From Ohtaekwangia sp036786105 (GTDB taxonomy: Bacteria > Bacteroidota > Bacteroidia > Cytophagales > Cyclobacteriaceae), in NCBI RefSeq assembly GCF_036786105.1, contig NZ_DAIQRQ010000012.1, positions 41,838 through 105,837 on the forward strand: a stretch of DNA of 64,000 nt. Direction: 5' to 3'. Under the pieces are notes generated by a model, which made no database searches, was not told the origin of the DNA, and saw nothing but the letters and a program-made list of their open reading frames with translations. Below are positions 16,042-23,384 of the stretch, piece after piece (within the stretch, counting starts at the first letter, position 1; every line of letters begins with the position of its first letter). The position numbers were made by a program, and so were the translations under genes.

Positions 16042-16723
16042 GACAATCAATATTGAAGTAGTTAAAAAAATAGCGATTGCTCTGAAACATTTAAGACAGA
16101 AGGTTGCTTTTGTGGGTGGCGCGATGATTAGCGTATACGCCGATGATCCTGCTGCAGATGAAGTGCGTCCTACCATGGACATTGATTTAAGTCTGACGTT
16201 GGAAGGCTATGCTGCTTGGGCAAAGCTGCAGGACGAGCTCACAACACTGGGTTTCTCACCAGACCAAAGCTCACATGTAATTTGCCGGTTTAAATATGAA
16301 GATGTAACAGTTGACATCATGCCTGACGATGAAAATGTGATTGGATTTTCAAACCCGTGGTATAAGCCTGGTTTGCAAAAAATACAACCTCATGCAATCG
16401 CTAATGACTTGGATGTTAATATACTTCCGCTGGCGTATTTCTTAGCTACAAAGTTCTCGGCCTTTAACGGAAGAGGAAAGGGAAATTATATTACCAGCCA
16501 CGATTTTGAAGATATAGTATATCTCACCGATAATGCTATCTCTCTTGTGAAACAGATCAGCGAATCGGAAGCAGATGTAAGAGAATACCTGAAGAAGGAA
16601 TATCAAACAATATGGAAAAATAGTAACCGCAGAGAGATCATCTCATGTCATCTGCAGCCACTCATTCGATCTGCCAGGCTAAAAGTCATCGAAGAGAAAA
16701 TCAAACAGATAATCGAATTGTAA
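16031..16723 (+). CDS. Nucleotidyltransferase-fold protein (AbiEii/MNT-like)
   Basis: A 230-residue protein with the signature of minimal nucleotidyltransferases: G29-G30 in VAFVGGAMISVY, D50 and D52 in TMDIDLSL, and a third acidic residue D95 in VTVDIMPDD. The catalytic triad is therefore complete. The segment PLAYFLATKFSAFNGRGKG with SHDFEDIVYL matches the KL-x-A-x-x-x-R-x-K-D-x-x-D region of AbiEii/DUF6036-type proteins. Such enzymes transfer nucleotides to RNA or protein and often serve as toxins or defence effectors. Here it is translationally coupled to a wHTH protein. Toxicity, substrate and defence role are inference; a housekeeping modification role is possible. Confidence 0.72.
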   Translation: MENKTINIEVVKKIAIALKHLRQKVAFVGGAMISVYADDPAADEVRPTMDIDLSLTLEGYAAWAKLQDELTTLGFSPDQSSHVICRFKYEDVTVDIMPDDENVIGFSNPWYKPGLQKIQPHAIANDLDVNILPLAYFLATKFSAFNGRGKGNYITSHDFEDIVYLTDNAISLVKQISESEADVREYLKKEYQTIWKNSNRREIISCHLQPLIRSARLKVIEEKIKQIIEL

Positions 16724-16801
16724 TCAGTATAGGCATTGTCTTTATCTAGAAAAGAAAGGCCTCACCCCTTACAGGCAAGGCCCCACGCCAATATTATACT
16801 T

Positions 16802-16828
16802 TCCGGCCAGCAGCTTGTAGCCAGCAAC
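16802..16828. repeat. GCTGCTGGC-type word repeat
   Basis: GGCCAGCAGCTTGTAGCCAG abuts the stop codon of the LiaI-like gene. It is the same degenerate repeat family seen at 0.55, 22.4, 30.5 and 42.8-43.0 kb. Confidence 0.5.
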
Positions 16829-17193
16829 TATTTTCTTCTATGTCTCGGACGAAATATCATGTTCAGTCCGATAGCGATTACAAGGATCGGCCACATTACA
16901 TGGCCCAGTGAGAAGCTGTCATCGAAGCGATCGATCAGGAAGAGTGTGCCCACGGCTACCGGTATCAGCCATCCGAAGTGACGGAAGCTGTGGCGCGCTC
17001 CGAAGAATATACCGGCTGTGATCACGATCATCTGCCAGGTAAATATCCACTCCGGAAACACAACGCCCATTTTGCTGGCCAGCAATACGGCACCTACAGC
17101 AATGATTACAATACCGCCTAACGCACGGCCTGTTCTGTCGGGTACTTCATGGTTTCTGCATGTTTTATTTTCCATATACTGAGTTGTGTTCAT
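16828..17193 (-). CDS. LiaI-like membrane protein (DUF5668)
   Basis: A 121-residue protein that corresponds to only the N-terminal membrane half of the LiaF-like protein at 14462-15274. It has four hydrophobic segments, with GIVIIAVGAVLLASKMGV and FTWQMIVITAGIFFGARHSF closely matching that gene, and ends in FRPRHRRK. There is no C-terminal beta domain, as in LiaI. The ATG at 17193 is preferred to the longer frame to 17334, because the extra N-terminus is proline- and tyrosine-rich and runs across the promoter and operator. The promoter region has the same spaced direct repeat as the LiaF operon, so both are probably switched by the LytTR regulator. It may present or sequester the LiaF-like protein (inference). 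Confidence 0.82.
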   Translation of the reverse strand: MNTTQYMENKTCRNHEVPDRTGRALGGIVIIAVGAVLLASKMGVVFPEWIFTWQMIVITAGIFFGARHSFRHFGWLIPVAVGTLFLIDRFDDSFSLGHVMWPILVIAIGLNMIFRPRHRRK

Positions 17194-17215
17194 GTGGTAT
17201 GATGTTTTAGTTAGA

Positions 17216-17304
17216 CGAATATACGGCCCGGGTATAGCGGATGGCCAGGATGGATAGGCGTGTTGTGGAGCAGGGTAGGTGAACATAGGAATGCAGTAGG
17301 TAAA
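17216..17304 (-). promoter_or_regulatory. LiaI-like gene promoter with paired LytTR-type operator
   Basis: TATATTCG (minus strand, 17216-17223; one mismatch to TAnnTTTG) lies 51 bases downstream of a direct repeat GTAGGTGAA (17275-17283) and GTAGGTAAA (17296-17304), again 21 bases apart. Element, spacing and distance to the start codon reproduce those at 15293-15380. Confidence 0.6.
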
Positions 17305-17394
17305 TAAGGTAAGTGGAAACGGCCGGCAAGCCATGTTATGGAATCGAACTTTTGTTATATCTTGTATAAGTATAATTAACTAAAAGATCCCCCT

Positions 17395-17952
17395 ATGAAC
17401 AAGACCAAAACCGTTCTGGCCATGGCGTTGTGTGCCCTGGTATTTTTTTCCGGCTGTAGCGATGATGATGTACCTGCCATTGAATACGTTGAGCAGGGAT
17501 TCGTGAAAGGCACCATCAAAGGAACCGCTTCAGATGACAAGACTGCTATCGATGAGCAATTCAGCTACAACCGCTATCTTCCCAGTTCTTATTACGGACC
17601 ATACTCTTCGCTGTATTCTGTTAACAGTGATGAAAGTATTAATATTCAGATCATCCGTCAGGATATGCAAACCGGAGGTATCATGTCTTTTCAGCTTACG
17701 CTTGCCAATGCACAGGATACTTCTCCATCGTATAGTATAAGCCTGACTTATATCAAAGAGACTGACAAGATATTATACTTCTCTATGTCTACCGGCTCAA
17801 CCAATGTAGCGCAGATAAGTAACTTTTCATTCAACGCCTCTACGGGACAAGTGAAGGGCGATTACTCTTTATCGGGCGATAAGAACAGTACCGATAACAC
17901 TGCTACGGTAACAGGGTCTTTTGATGTTGTAGTGAAAAAAGTAATACAATGA
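17395..17952 (+). CDS. Lipoprotein, first of a tandem paralogous pair
   Basis: A 185-residue predicted outer-membrane lipoprotein. The signal peptide ends in a lipobox (FFSGC, Cys at about residue 20), followed by SDDDVPA, an acidic stretch like those directing Bacteroidota lipoproteins. The mature part looks all-beta: an N-terminal strand pattern GFVKGTIKGTASD, a Tyr/Ser-rich middle, and an ending with GDYSLSGDKNSTDNTATVTG and DVVVKKVIQ. It is not a family I recognise by name. The neighbouring gene encodes a clear paralogue of nearly equal length, starting in an overlap with this stop codon, so both are made together. Function unknown. Confidence 0.75.
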   Translation: MNKTKTVLAMALCALVFFSGCSDDDVPAIEYVEQGFVKGTIKGTASDDKTAIDEQFSYNRYLPSSYYGPYSSLYSVNSDESINIQIIRQDMQTGGIMSFQLTLANAQDTSPSYSISLTYIKETDKILYFSMSTGSTNVAQISNFSFNASTGQVKGDYSLSGDKNSTDNTATVTGSFDVVVKKVIQ

Positions 17953-18518
17953 TGATGCGCCTGAACAAGATAAGCATTGCGTGCCTGCTGGCCGCTGTTG
18001 TATTGCTGGCAGGTTGCAAAGATGATGATGTGCCCGCGTTGGAATATCAGCAGCAAGGTCATATAAAAGGAACACTGGTGGGTATAGCTTCCGATAAAAA
18101 GACAGCAATCAACCAGTCGTTTGAATATACCCAGTATGCACCGGGTTATTATCCCGAAGGAAGTGCCTATTCATACTATCGTGTAGAATCGGGCGGAGCT
18201 GTAGATATACGGATTATGCGACAGAATCTTTCTACGGGAAGTTACTTGTCGATAAATTTCTCATTGTCCAGTGAAACCGACACCTCGCCGGATGGTATCA
18301 ATTATAGTTTTCAATATATAACCACCAACGATCCGGTGATCCACTTTAGCATGGAGTCAGGCATTAACAACGATGTTACGGTTACTGGTTTTTCATTTGA
18401 TCGATCTTCCGGTCATGTAAAGGGAAATTTTACATTGAGTGGTGCGGATAACAGCACGGGTAATAATGCTATTATTACCGGTGACATTGATGTGGTGGTG
18501 AAGGAAGTGATACAGTAG
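17949..18518 (+). CDS. Lipoprotein, second of a tandem paralogous pair
   Basis: A 189-residue paralogue of the preceding lipoprotein: lipobox VLLAGC, then KDDDVPALEY, matching SDDDVPAIEY of the first copy; GHIKGTLVGIASDKKTAI matching GFVKGTIKGTASDDKTAI; and the same ending GNFTLSGADNSTGNNAIITG with DVVVKEVIQ. The Tyr-rich middle differs more. The start codon overlaps the previous stop (ATGA), pointing to translational coupling. Two adjacent ATG codons are in frame, and the first is used here. The pair arose by tandem duplication followed by divergence of the central region, which may be the surface-exposed part (inference). Confidence 0.75.
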   Translation: MMMRLNKISIACLLAAVVLLAGCKDDDVPALEYQQQGHIKGTLVGIASDKKTAINQSFEYTQYAPGYYPEGSAYSYYRVESGGAVDIRIMRQNLSTGSYLSINFSLSSETDTSPDGINYSFQYITTNDPVIHFSMESGINNDVTVTGFSFDRSSGHVKGNFTLSGADNSTGNNAIITGDIDVVVKEVIQ

Positions 18519-18598
18519 CCGCTTTATCGTTACAGATAATTCTATTTATCAATTCCTGCCAAGATGATTTACCGGTATATCACCTTCTGGTCAGTTGT

Positions 18599-18858
18599 TG
18601 CTAGCCGGTGCGAAGTTGAGATTTACACTTTCTGCAAAATTGCAGGCGCACCTTGAGAGTCTTTTCCCCGAGGTTTCGCTTGCGAAACCTCGGGGAAAGA
18701 TTTAACAAGCTCCTGTTGCGCCGCCAGCGGCCCAACAGGTTTTCGGCTTTCTAATTTTTTTATGAAGTTTTCGCCAGCGAAAACTTCATAAAAAAAAATA
18801 TCAAGGTGCGTCTACAATTTTGCAAGAAAGCATAAACTCAATTTCGCACCGGCTTGCA
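18599..18858. repeat. Nested-hairpin repeat element, copy 2 (complete)
   Basis: A 260-bp non-coding element bounded by terminal inverted repeats of about 56 bp: TGCTAGCCGGTGCGAA at 18599 and its complement ending at 18858, with a few mismatches and two single-base indels. Inside are three palindromes: 18660-18700 (stem with CCCCGAGGTTTCGC), 18712-18739 (CCTGTTG with CAACAGG around GCCGC-CA-GCGGC) and 18754-18799 (stem with GAAGTTTTCGC and long A/T ends). The hairpin tips share CGCCAGCG or a close variant. No clear target-site duplication was found. The rest of 18519-18973 holds nothing else recognised. Confidence 0.8.
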
Positions 18859-18973
18859 GAATCGTGAAAAATCATCCGTGATAACCGGACGTCTAACACT
18901 ACCCGTTGTCAATCCAAGTCAATCATCTTACTGTAAGTTAGCTGCTCTTATGTTTTATGATATATAGTTTCTA

Positions 18974-21682
18974 TCAATGCCAGCTATATTCAAAATGATA
19001 TACTCCCGAGCCGAGCTTCATCTTCAGGTCTTCACCTTGTTTTTCAGGGGTGATCTTGGCTGCCGAAAGTTCTGCTTTGTGTTCAGTAACATGTTGATCG
19101 GCTGCATGGGGCAATATTATGGTTGCCGTTGTGTTGGGCGGCACCTGTGCATCAAGTATAAATATACCATTCTCTATTTTCCATGTGGAACTGAGCAAGC
19201 CGTATAAAGTTTGCAGTTCAGCAGTAGCGGTTGTTAATCTTCCCTTCGAAGGTTCAGGAGCAATAAGGCTTTGCTTGTAACCGGGAGCGGCTTCTTGCAG
19301 ACCCGCCACTGTGCGATACATCCAGTCGCCTATAGCACCGTAAGCATAATGGTTAAATGAGTTCATACCGGGTGTTTGAAAAGTGCTGTCGGGCTTCATA
19401 CCGTCCCAACGTTCCCATATAGTAGTAGCTCCCATCTTTACGGGGTATAGCCATGACGGATATGTTTCCTGCAGCAGCAAATCGTAAGCAACATCGGTAT
19501 AGCCGAAGCGTGTCAGCACATGGCAGAGGTATGGGGTGCCGAGAAAACCCGTAGTGAGGTGGTTGTCGTAATCTTTTACGTTCAGTGCTAGGCGCTCTGC
19601 TGTTTGTGCACGTTGTGATTCCGGCAGCATGTCGAAATTCAGTGCAAGCACGTATGCTGTCTGGGTTCCTGACACTAACCTGCCGGAGGGTGTTGTATAT
19701 TCTCTTATGAAAGCGTCTTTGATCTTTTTAAGTTGCGCGCTGTAATGCTGCACATCTTCGGTTTTACCCAATGTCTGCGCAGCATTCAGTAGTAATTGTG
19801 TCGAGTGCGCCCAGAAGCATTGTGCTATCAGGTACTTATCGGTTACGGCCGAGCGACCATCGTTATCATCAAAAGGTCGGTAGAAGAGCCAGTCACCAAA
19901 GTGGAAGCCGGTGTTCCAGAGATCATTCTTACTATTCTTCTCCATATAGTTTACCCAGGCTTTCATACTCTCATATTGATTCTCGAGAATGCGTTTGTCG
20001 CCAAAAGCCTGGTATAGATTCCAGGGTATAATAACGGCCGCATCAGCCCAGCCGGTGGAGGCCACATCCTGATCGCCCAGTACGTTCGGTATAACAAACG
20101 GCACAGCACCATCGCTACGCTGATCGGCAGCTACATCTTTCAACCACTTGTGAAAGAACGATGCCACGTTCATGTTATAGGCAGCTGTGCGACTGAACAC
20201 CTGCGCATCACCTGTCCAGCCGAGGCGCTCATTACGCTGCGGACAATCGGTAGGTACATCTATAAAATTACCTTTCTGACCCCACTGTATATTATGCTGC
20301 AATTGGTTGATGAGAGCGTTCGAGCAACTGAAATTGCCCGTTGGCGCCATGTCGGAATAGAGTGCAGTAGCTGAAATGTTATCCGCTGTTAAGGTGCCCG
20401 GAAATCCTTCTACCCATGCATATCGGAAACCAAAGAAGCTGAAGTGCGGCTCATACACTTCTTCCTCGCCACCTTTCAAGGTATATACTACTTCAGCTTT
20501 AGCTTCTCGCAGGTTATCGAGGTATACGTTTTTATTTTTGTCCAGCACCTCTGCGTGGCGTATCGTGATTTTGTTGCCAGCGTTACCTTTTGCTTTGAGC
20601 GTTATCCACCCGACTAAATTTTGACCGAAGTCAACAACAGTTTCGCCCTTTGGGGTTTTAAATATTTTTACCGGTTTGAACGTTTCGTGTTTCCGAACAG
20701 GTGGTCCGTAAGAAGCCAGTATATTTTCTTTTCCACCGTTGATTACGCGCACAGCTTGCCAATCGGTATCATTAAAGCCAGGTGCTGCCCATCCTTTCTT
20801 TTCCAGGCGTGCATCGTACGCCTCGCCATAATATATACCGGCTTTGCGAATAGCGCTGGCGGATGCTTTCCATTTGTCGTCCGAAGTAATGACATCTTTG
20901 GAGCCATCGGTATAATTTATTTCAAGTTGATAGAGCAGCCCGAGCGTTTTGCCATATACATTCTTCAGCCCGCCCCATGCCAGGTATCCGCGATACCATC
21001 CATCGCCTAATAATACGCCGGTAGCGTTGTTGCCGCTCTGCACGAGCGCAGTAACATCGTAAGTCTGGTATTGCAGTCTTTTGTTATAGCTAGTCCAGCC
21101 GGGTGTGAGGTATTGATCGCCCACACGCTTACCGTTGATGTGCGCTTCGTATAGTCCGTGTGCTGTAATGTATAGTCTTGCAGAAGCAATGGCCTTCTTT
21201 GCTTCGAATGTTCTTCGCAGCATGGGTGCCGGTTGTCCGGTGCTATCGCCCGGTAAGGCAGGTTCGATCCAGCTTGCCTGCCAGTCGTCCGGTTTCAATA
21301 ATCCCATTTCAAAAAACTGCGCTTCACTAAAGGCCGAGGCATTGCCTTTGTTATCCCAGGCACGCACTTGCCAGCGATACCGTTGTTTAGCTTTGAGCGG
21401 AGCACCCTGATAAGGAATGAATACCGATTGATCGGATGTTACTTTCCCGCTCTGCCACACCAGCGTTTTGGCTTTATCGTCCTGACTTACGCGAACTTCG
21501 TATGCAGTTTGAAGAACATCGCGCAGCGAAGAGCGAAGTTTCCAGCTAAAGCGTGGCGAGGTAACATCTATACCCAGCGGATTGTGTTGATATTCTGTCG
21601 TTAGCTCAACGAGCTGAAGTTTCTGCGCATACCCAATGAGTGTGCAGAGAATTAAGAGCAGTGTAGTGACAAAGCGTGGCAT
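18974..21682 (-). CDS. Secreted alpha-L-rhamnosidase (GH78)
   Basis: A 902-residue GH78 enzyme that removes terminal alpha-L-rhamnose from pectic (rhamnogalacturonan) or glycoside substrates. A signal peptide (residues 1-19, ending GYAQ) is followed by the multi-domain GH78 layout. This comprises an Ig-like domain (about 20-135), the BSH-type N-terminal beta-domain (about 150-320), the concanavalin-like middle domain (about 330-440), the (alpha/alpha)6 catalytic barrel (about 445-790) and a C-terminal beta-domain. The family hallmark DCPQRNERLGWTGDAQVF and the barrel motif SFNHYAYGAIGDWMYR are intact, and the acidic residue in FGDWLFYRPFDDND also fits. It is a single gene with no SusCD pair nearby. 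With the two GH51 enzymes it suggests use of plant side chains. Confidence 0.92.
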   Translation of the reverse strand: MPRFVTTLLLILCTLIGYAQKLQLVELTTEYQHNPLGIDVTSPRFSWKLRSSLRDVLQTAYEVRVSQDDKAKTLVWQSGKVTSDQSVFIPYQGAPLKAKQRYRWQVRAWDNKGNASAFSEAQFFEMGLLKPDDWQASWIEPALPGDSTGQPAPMLRRTFEAKKAIASARLYITAHGLYEAHINGKRVGDQYLTPGWTSYNKRLQYQTYDVTALVQSGNNATGVLLGDGWYRGYLAWGGLKNVYGKTLGLLYQLEINYTDGSKDVITSDDKWKASASAIRKAGIYYGEAYDARLEKKGWAAPGFNDTDWQAVRVINGGKENILASYGPPVRKHETFKPVKIFKTPKGETVVDFGQNLVGWITLKAKGNAGNKITIRHAEVLDKNKNVYLDNLREAKAEVVYTLKGGEEEVYEPHFSFFGFRYAWVEGFPGTLTADNISATALYSDMAPTGNFSCSNALINQLQHNIQWGQKGNFIDVPTDCPQRNERLGWTGDAQVFSRTAAYNMNVASFFHKWLKDVAADQRSDGAVPFVIPNVLGDQDVASTGWADAAVIIPWNLYQAFGDKRILENQYESMKAWVNYMEKNSKNDLWNTGFHFGDWLFYRPFDDNDGRSAVTDKYLIAQCFWAHSTQLLLNAAQTLGKTEDVQHYSAQLKKIKDAFIREYTTPSGRLVSGTQTAYVLALNFDMLPESQRAQTAERLALNVKDYDNHLTTGFLGTPYLCHVLTRFGYTDVAYDLLLQETYPSWLYPVKMGATTIWERWDGMKPDSTFQTPGMNSFNHYAYGAIGDWMYRTVAGLQEAAPGYKQSLIAPEPSKGRLTTATAELQTLYGLLSSTWKIENGIFILDAQVPPNTTATIILPHAADQHVTEHKAELSAAKITPEKQGEDLKMKLGSGVYHFEYSWH

Positions 21683-21748
21683 AATAAAGTATAATTATGC
21701 CTTAAAATAGAAAGTCGGTGCGGATTAACTACCCTGCTCTTTGCTGCT

Positions 21749-22330
21749 TCAGGAATTAAATAAGTCGTGAAGTTTGGCGTATTGCAGCAGCATAATGGTT
21801 TTGGCATCGCGTATCTCACCCGCGGCAATCATGCCGTATGCCTTTTCAAAGTCGTATTCCAGTACTTCAATGTCTTCATCTTCATCCACACCTCCACCTT
21901 CGTTTACTTTTTGGTCGTGCGAATATTCGCCGATAAAGAAATACAGTATCTCCGTTACCGATCCGGGTGACATATATACATCGAATATCTTCTTGACATG
22001 CGATATGCGATAGCCCGTCTCTTCTTCGGTTTCCCTGCGAATGCAATCCTCCGGATTATCCAGATCGAGTAAACCGGCACAGGCTTCGATGAGCATACCG
22101 CTGTCGTTACCGTTCACAAAAGTGGGTAGGCGAAACTGTCGCGTCAGGATTACCGTGCGTTGCTGCTTGTTGTATAGCAGTATGGTGGCACCATTGCCGC
22201 GATCGTATGCTTCGCGACTTAGGGTTACTTCTGCACCGTGCTTGTCAGTGATAGAGAATGTGTACTTGTAAAGTTTGTACCAGTTGGCGGAAAGAATTTC
22301 TTTCTGCAGGATTTTAACGGATGGGGTCAT
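21749..22330 (-). CDS. NudK-like Nudix hydrolase
   Basis: A 193-residue Nudix hydrolase. The Nudix box is complete: G-LLDLD-N-P-E-DCIRR-ETEEETGY, with the RExxEExG core reading RETEEETG. The segment YMSPGSVTEILYFFIGEY and the N-terminal dimerisation strands match the NudK/ADP-sugar pyrophosphatase subgroup, of which E. coli NudK cleaves GDP-mannose. The exact sugar nucleotide cannot be read from sequence. It contrasts with the inactive Nudix domain of the AraR-like regulator in this window. It lies 66 bases upstream of the rhamnosidase gene on the same strand. A shared transcript is possible but not shown. Confidence 0.88.
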   Translation of the reverse strand: MTPSVKILQKEILSANWYKLYKYTFSITDKHGAEVTLSREAYDRGNGATILLYNKQQRTVILTRQFRLPTFVNGNDSGMLIEACAGLLDLDNPEDCIRRETEEETGYRISHVKKIFDVYMSPGSVTEILYFFIGEYSHDQKVNEGGGVDEDEDIEVLEYDFEKAYGMIAAGEIRDAKTIMLLQYAKLHDLFNS

Positions 22331-22370
22331 TTTAATATGCTGGATAGAGTGGAGTGATTGTTGATTTGTG

Positions 22371-22440
22371 TAGCCCAGGCGTTGTTTGTATGGGCTGCTG
22401 GCTTCTGCTGCTAGCGGCTGGAAGTTGGGGAAGTGAGATT
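22371..22440. repeat. GCTGCTGGC-type word repeat
   Basis: GGGCTGCTGGCTTCTGCTGC and flanking GTGTGTAGCC sequence form another member of the degenerate intergenic repeat family. The rest of the 237-base gap shows no gene. Confidence 0.5.
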
Positions 22441-22567
22441 GGTGTGTAGCCGATTTGCATTAAATAGGAAAATATGTTTTAACCAGACTTGATGAGGTGC
22501 CGGTAAATACAACAAGGTTGAACTTGCTTTGTAAGGTCAAGGTTACAGCACGTGTAATGGCTGTAAA

Positions 22568-23191
22568 TTATTCGGCTGCGATCAGCTTTTTGTAGATCTC
22601 GAGGCATACCCAGGCATCGGTGGCAGCATATTCCAGTTGCTTTTCGGTGAGGGTAGGGGCTTCCCAGTTAGAAGTCTGTGCGCTCTTGGATATGCGGAAA
22701 CCGAGTAGCAATCCCGTCAGTTTTTTTACACTCTCTACTTGCAATCCTTTATCCTTGGAGAGATTGGCGAGCTCTACGAATGACTGCGGATGAAAGCGCT
22801 TGAGCTTTTGCAATGCCTTGATGTCGTCACGAATGGCAACGCCTGCCTTGATGATGTTGGTGTTTTCAAAAATTGAAGCCAGTTCATCGGTAACGCCTGT
22901 ATGATGCAGGCGGATGAGAAATACCTTTTGCGGCAATGCCAGTTGAAGCAATGCCACGCTATAGGATTGTCCTTTTTTAAAGCTGGGCCGTGTCTCGGTA
23001 TCGAAGCCAACCACCGGATGTTTTTCGATCTCCTTTACAGCTTTTGAGAGCTTTTCAGCATCGGTAATAACACTCACCTTGCCACTGAAAGCCTTCAGAG
23101 GCAGAAGGTTAAGTTCTTCCGCAGTGATGTTCGTCTTCGGTACTACGCCCTGATCTGCCGCGTTGTCCGGGTGTTCTTTCGGAGGAGTCAT
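22568..23191 (-). CDS. DEDDy 3'-5' exonuclease (RNase D/WRN-like domain)
   Basis: A 207-residue exonuclease of the DnaQ superfamily. Exo I reads VVGFDTETRPSF with the D-x-E pair, Exo II lies in GVAIRDDIKAL, and Exo III is YAATDAWVCL (Y-x3-D), so all four acidic residues and the tyrosine are present. The domain covers about residues 45-205, and the first 40 residues are a flexible lead. No HRDC domain follows, so this is the short form common in Bacteroidota rather than a full RNase D. It may trim structured RNA or DNA 3' ends; the substrate is unknown. The ATG at 23191 is chosen over an in-frame TTG four codons upstream. Confidence 0.87.
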   Translation of the reverse strand: MTPPKEHPDNAADQGVVPKTNITAEELNLLPLKAFSGKVSVITDAEKLSKAVKEIEKHPVVGFDTETRPSFKKGQSYSVALLQLALPQKVFLIRLHHTGVTDELASIFENTNIIKAGVAIRDDIKALQKLKRFHPQSFVELANLSKDKGLQVESVKKLTGLLLGFRISKSAQTSNWEAPTLTEKQLEYAATDAWVCLEIYKKLIAAE

Positions 23192-23384
23192 TAAAAAATC
23201 CAAATTGACAGCGTTTAAAAAATTCCTTCCACGAGGCCATTAAGTTAAATTAAAAAATCAACTCATCTTTTAATCACCGGAAATTTTAGTGGTTATTCTA
23301 AAAACAAACTGTCCGTGCCGGCCCCCGGAGCACCCAACCTGTTTAATTTTTATTTATTTTGAGCCCTCCTTAAACCTGAACTGA

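Noticed and set aside
15508..16723. Mobile genetic element boundaries (attachment sites) around the wHTH-nucleotidyltransferase pair
   Set aside because: No integrase, direct repeats at the edges or tRNA target could be found; insertion remains only an inference from context.
17194..17334. N-terminal extension of the LiaI-like protein
   Set aside because: The extra sequence covers the promoter and the paired operator and is Pro/Tyr-rich, unlike the family.
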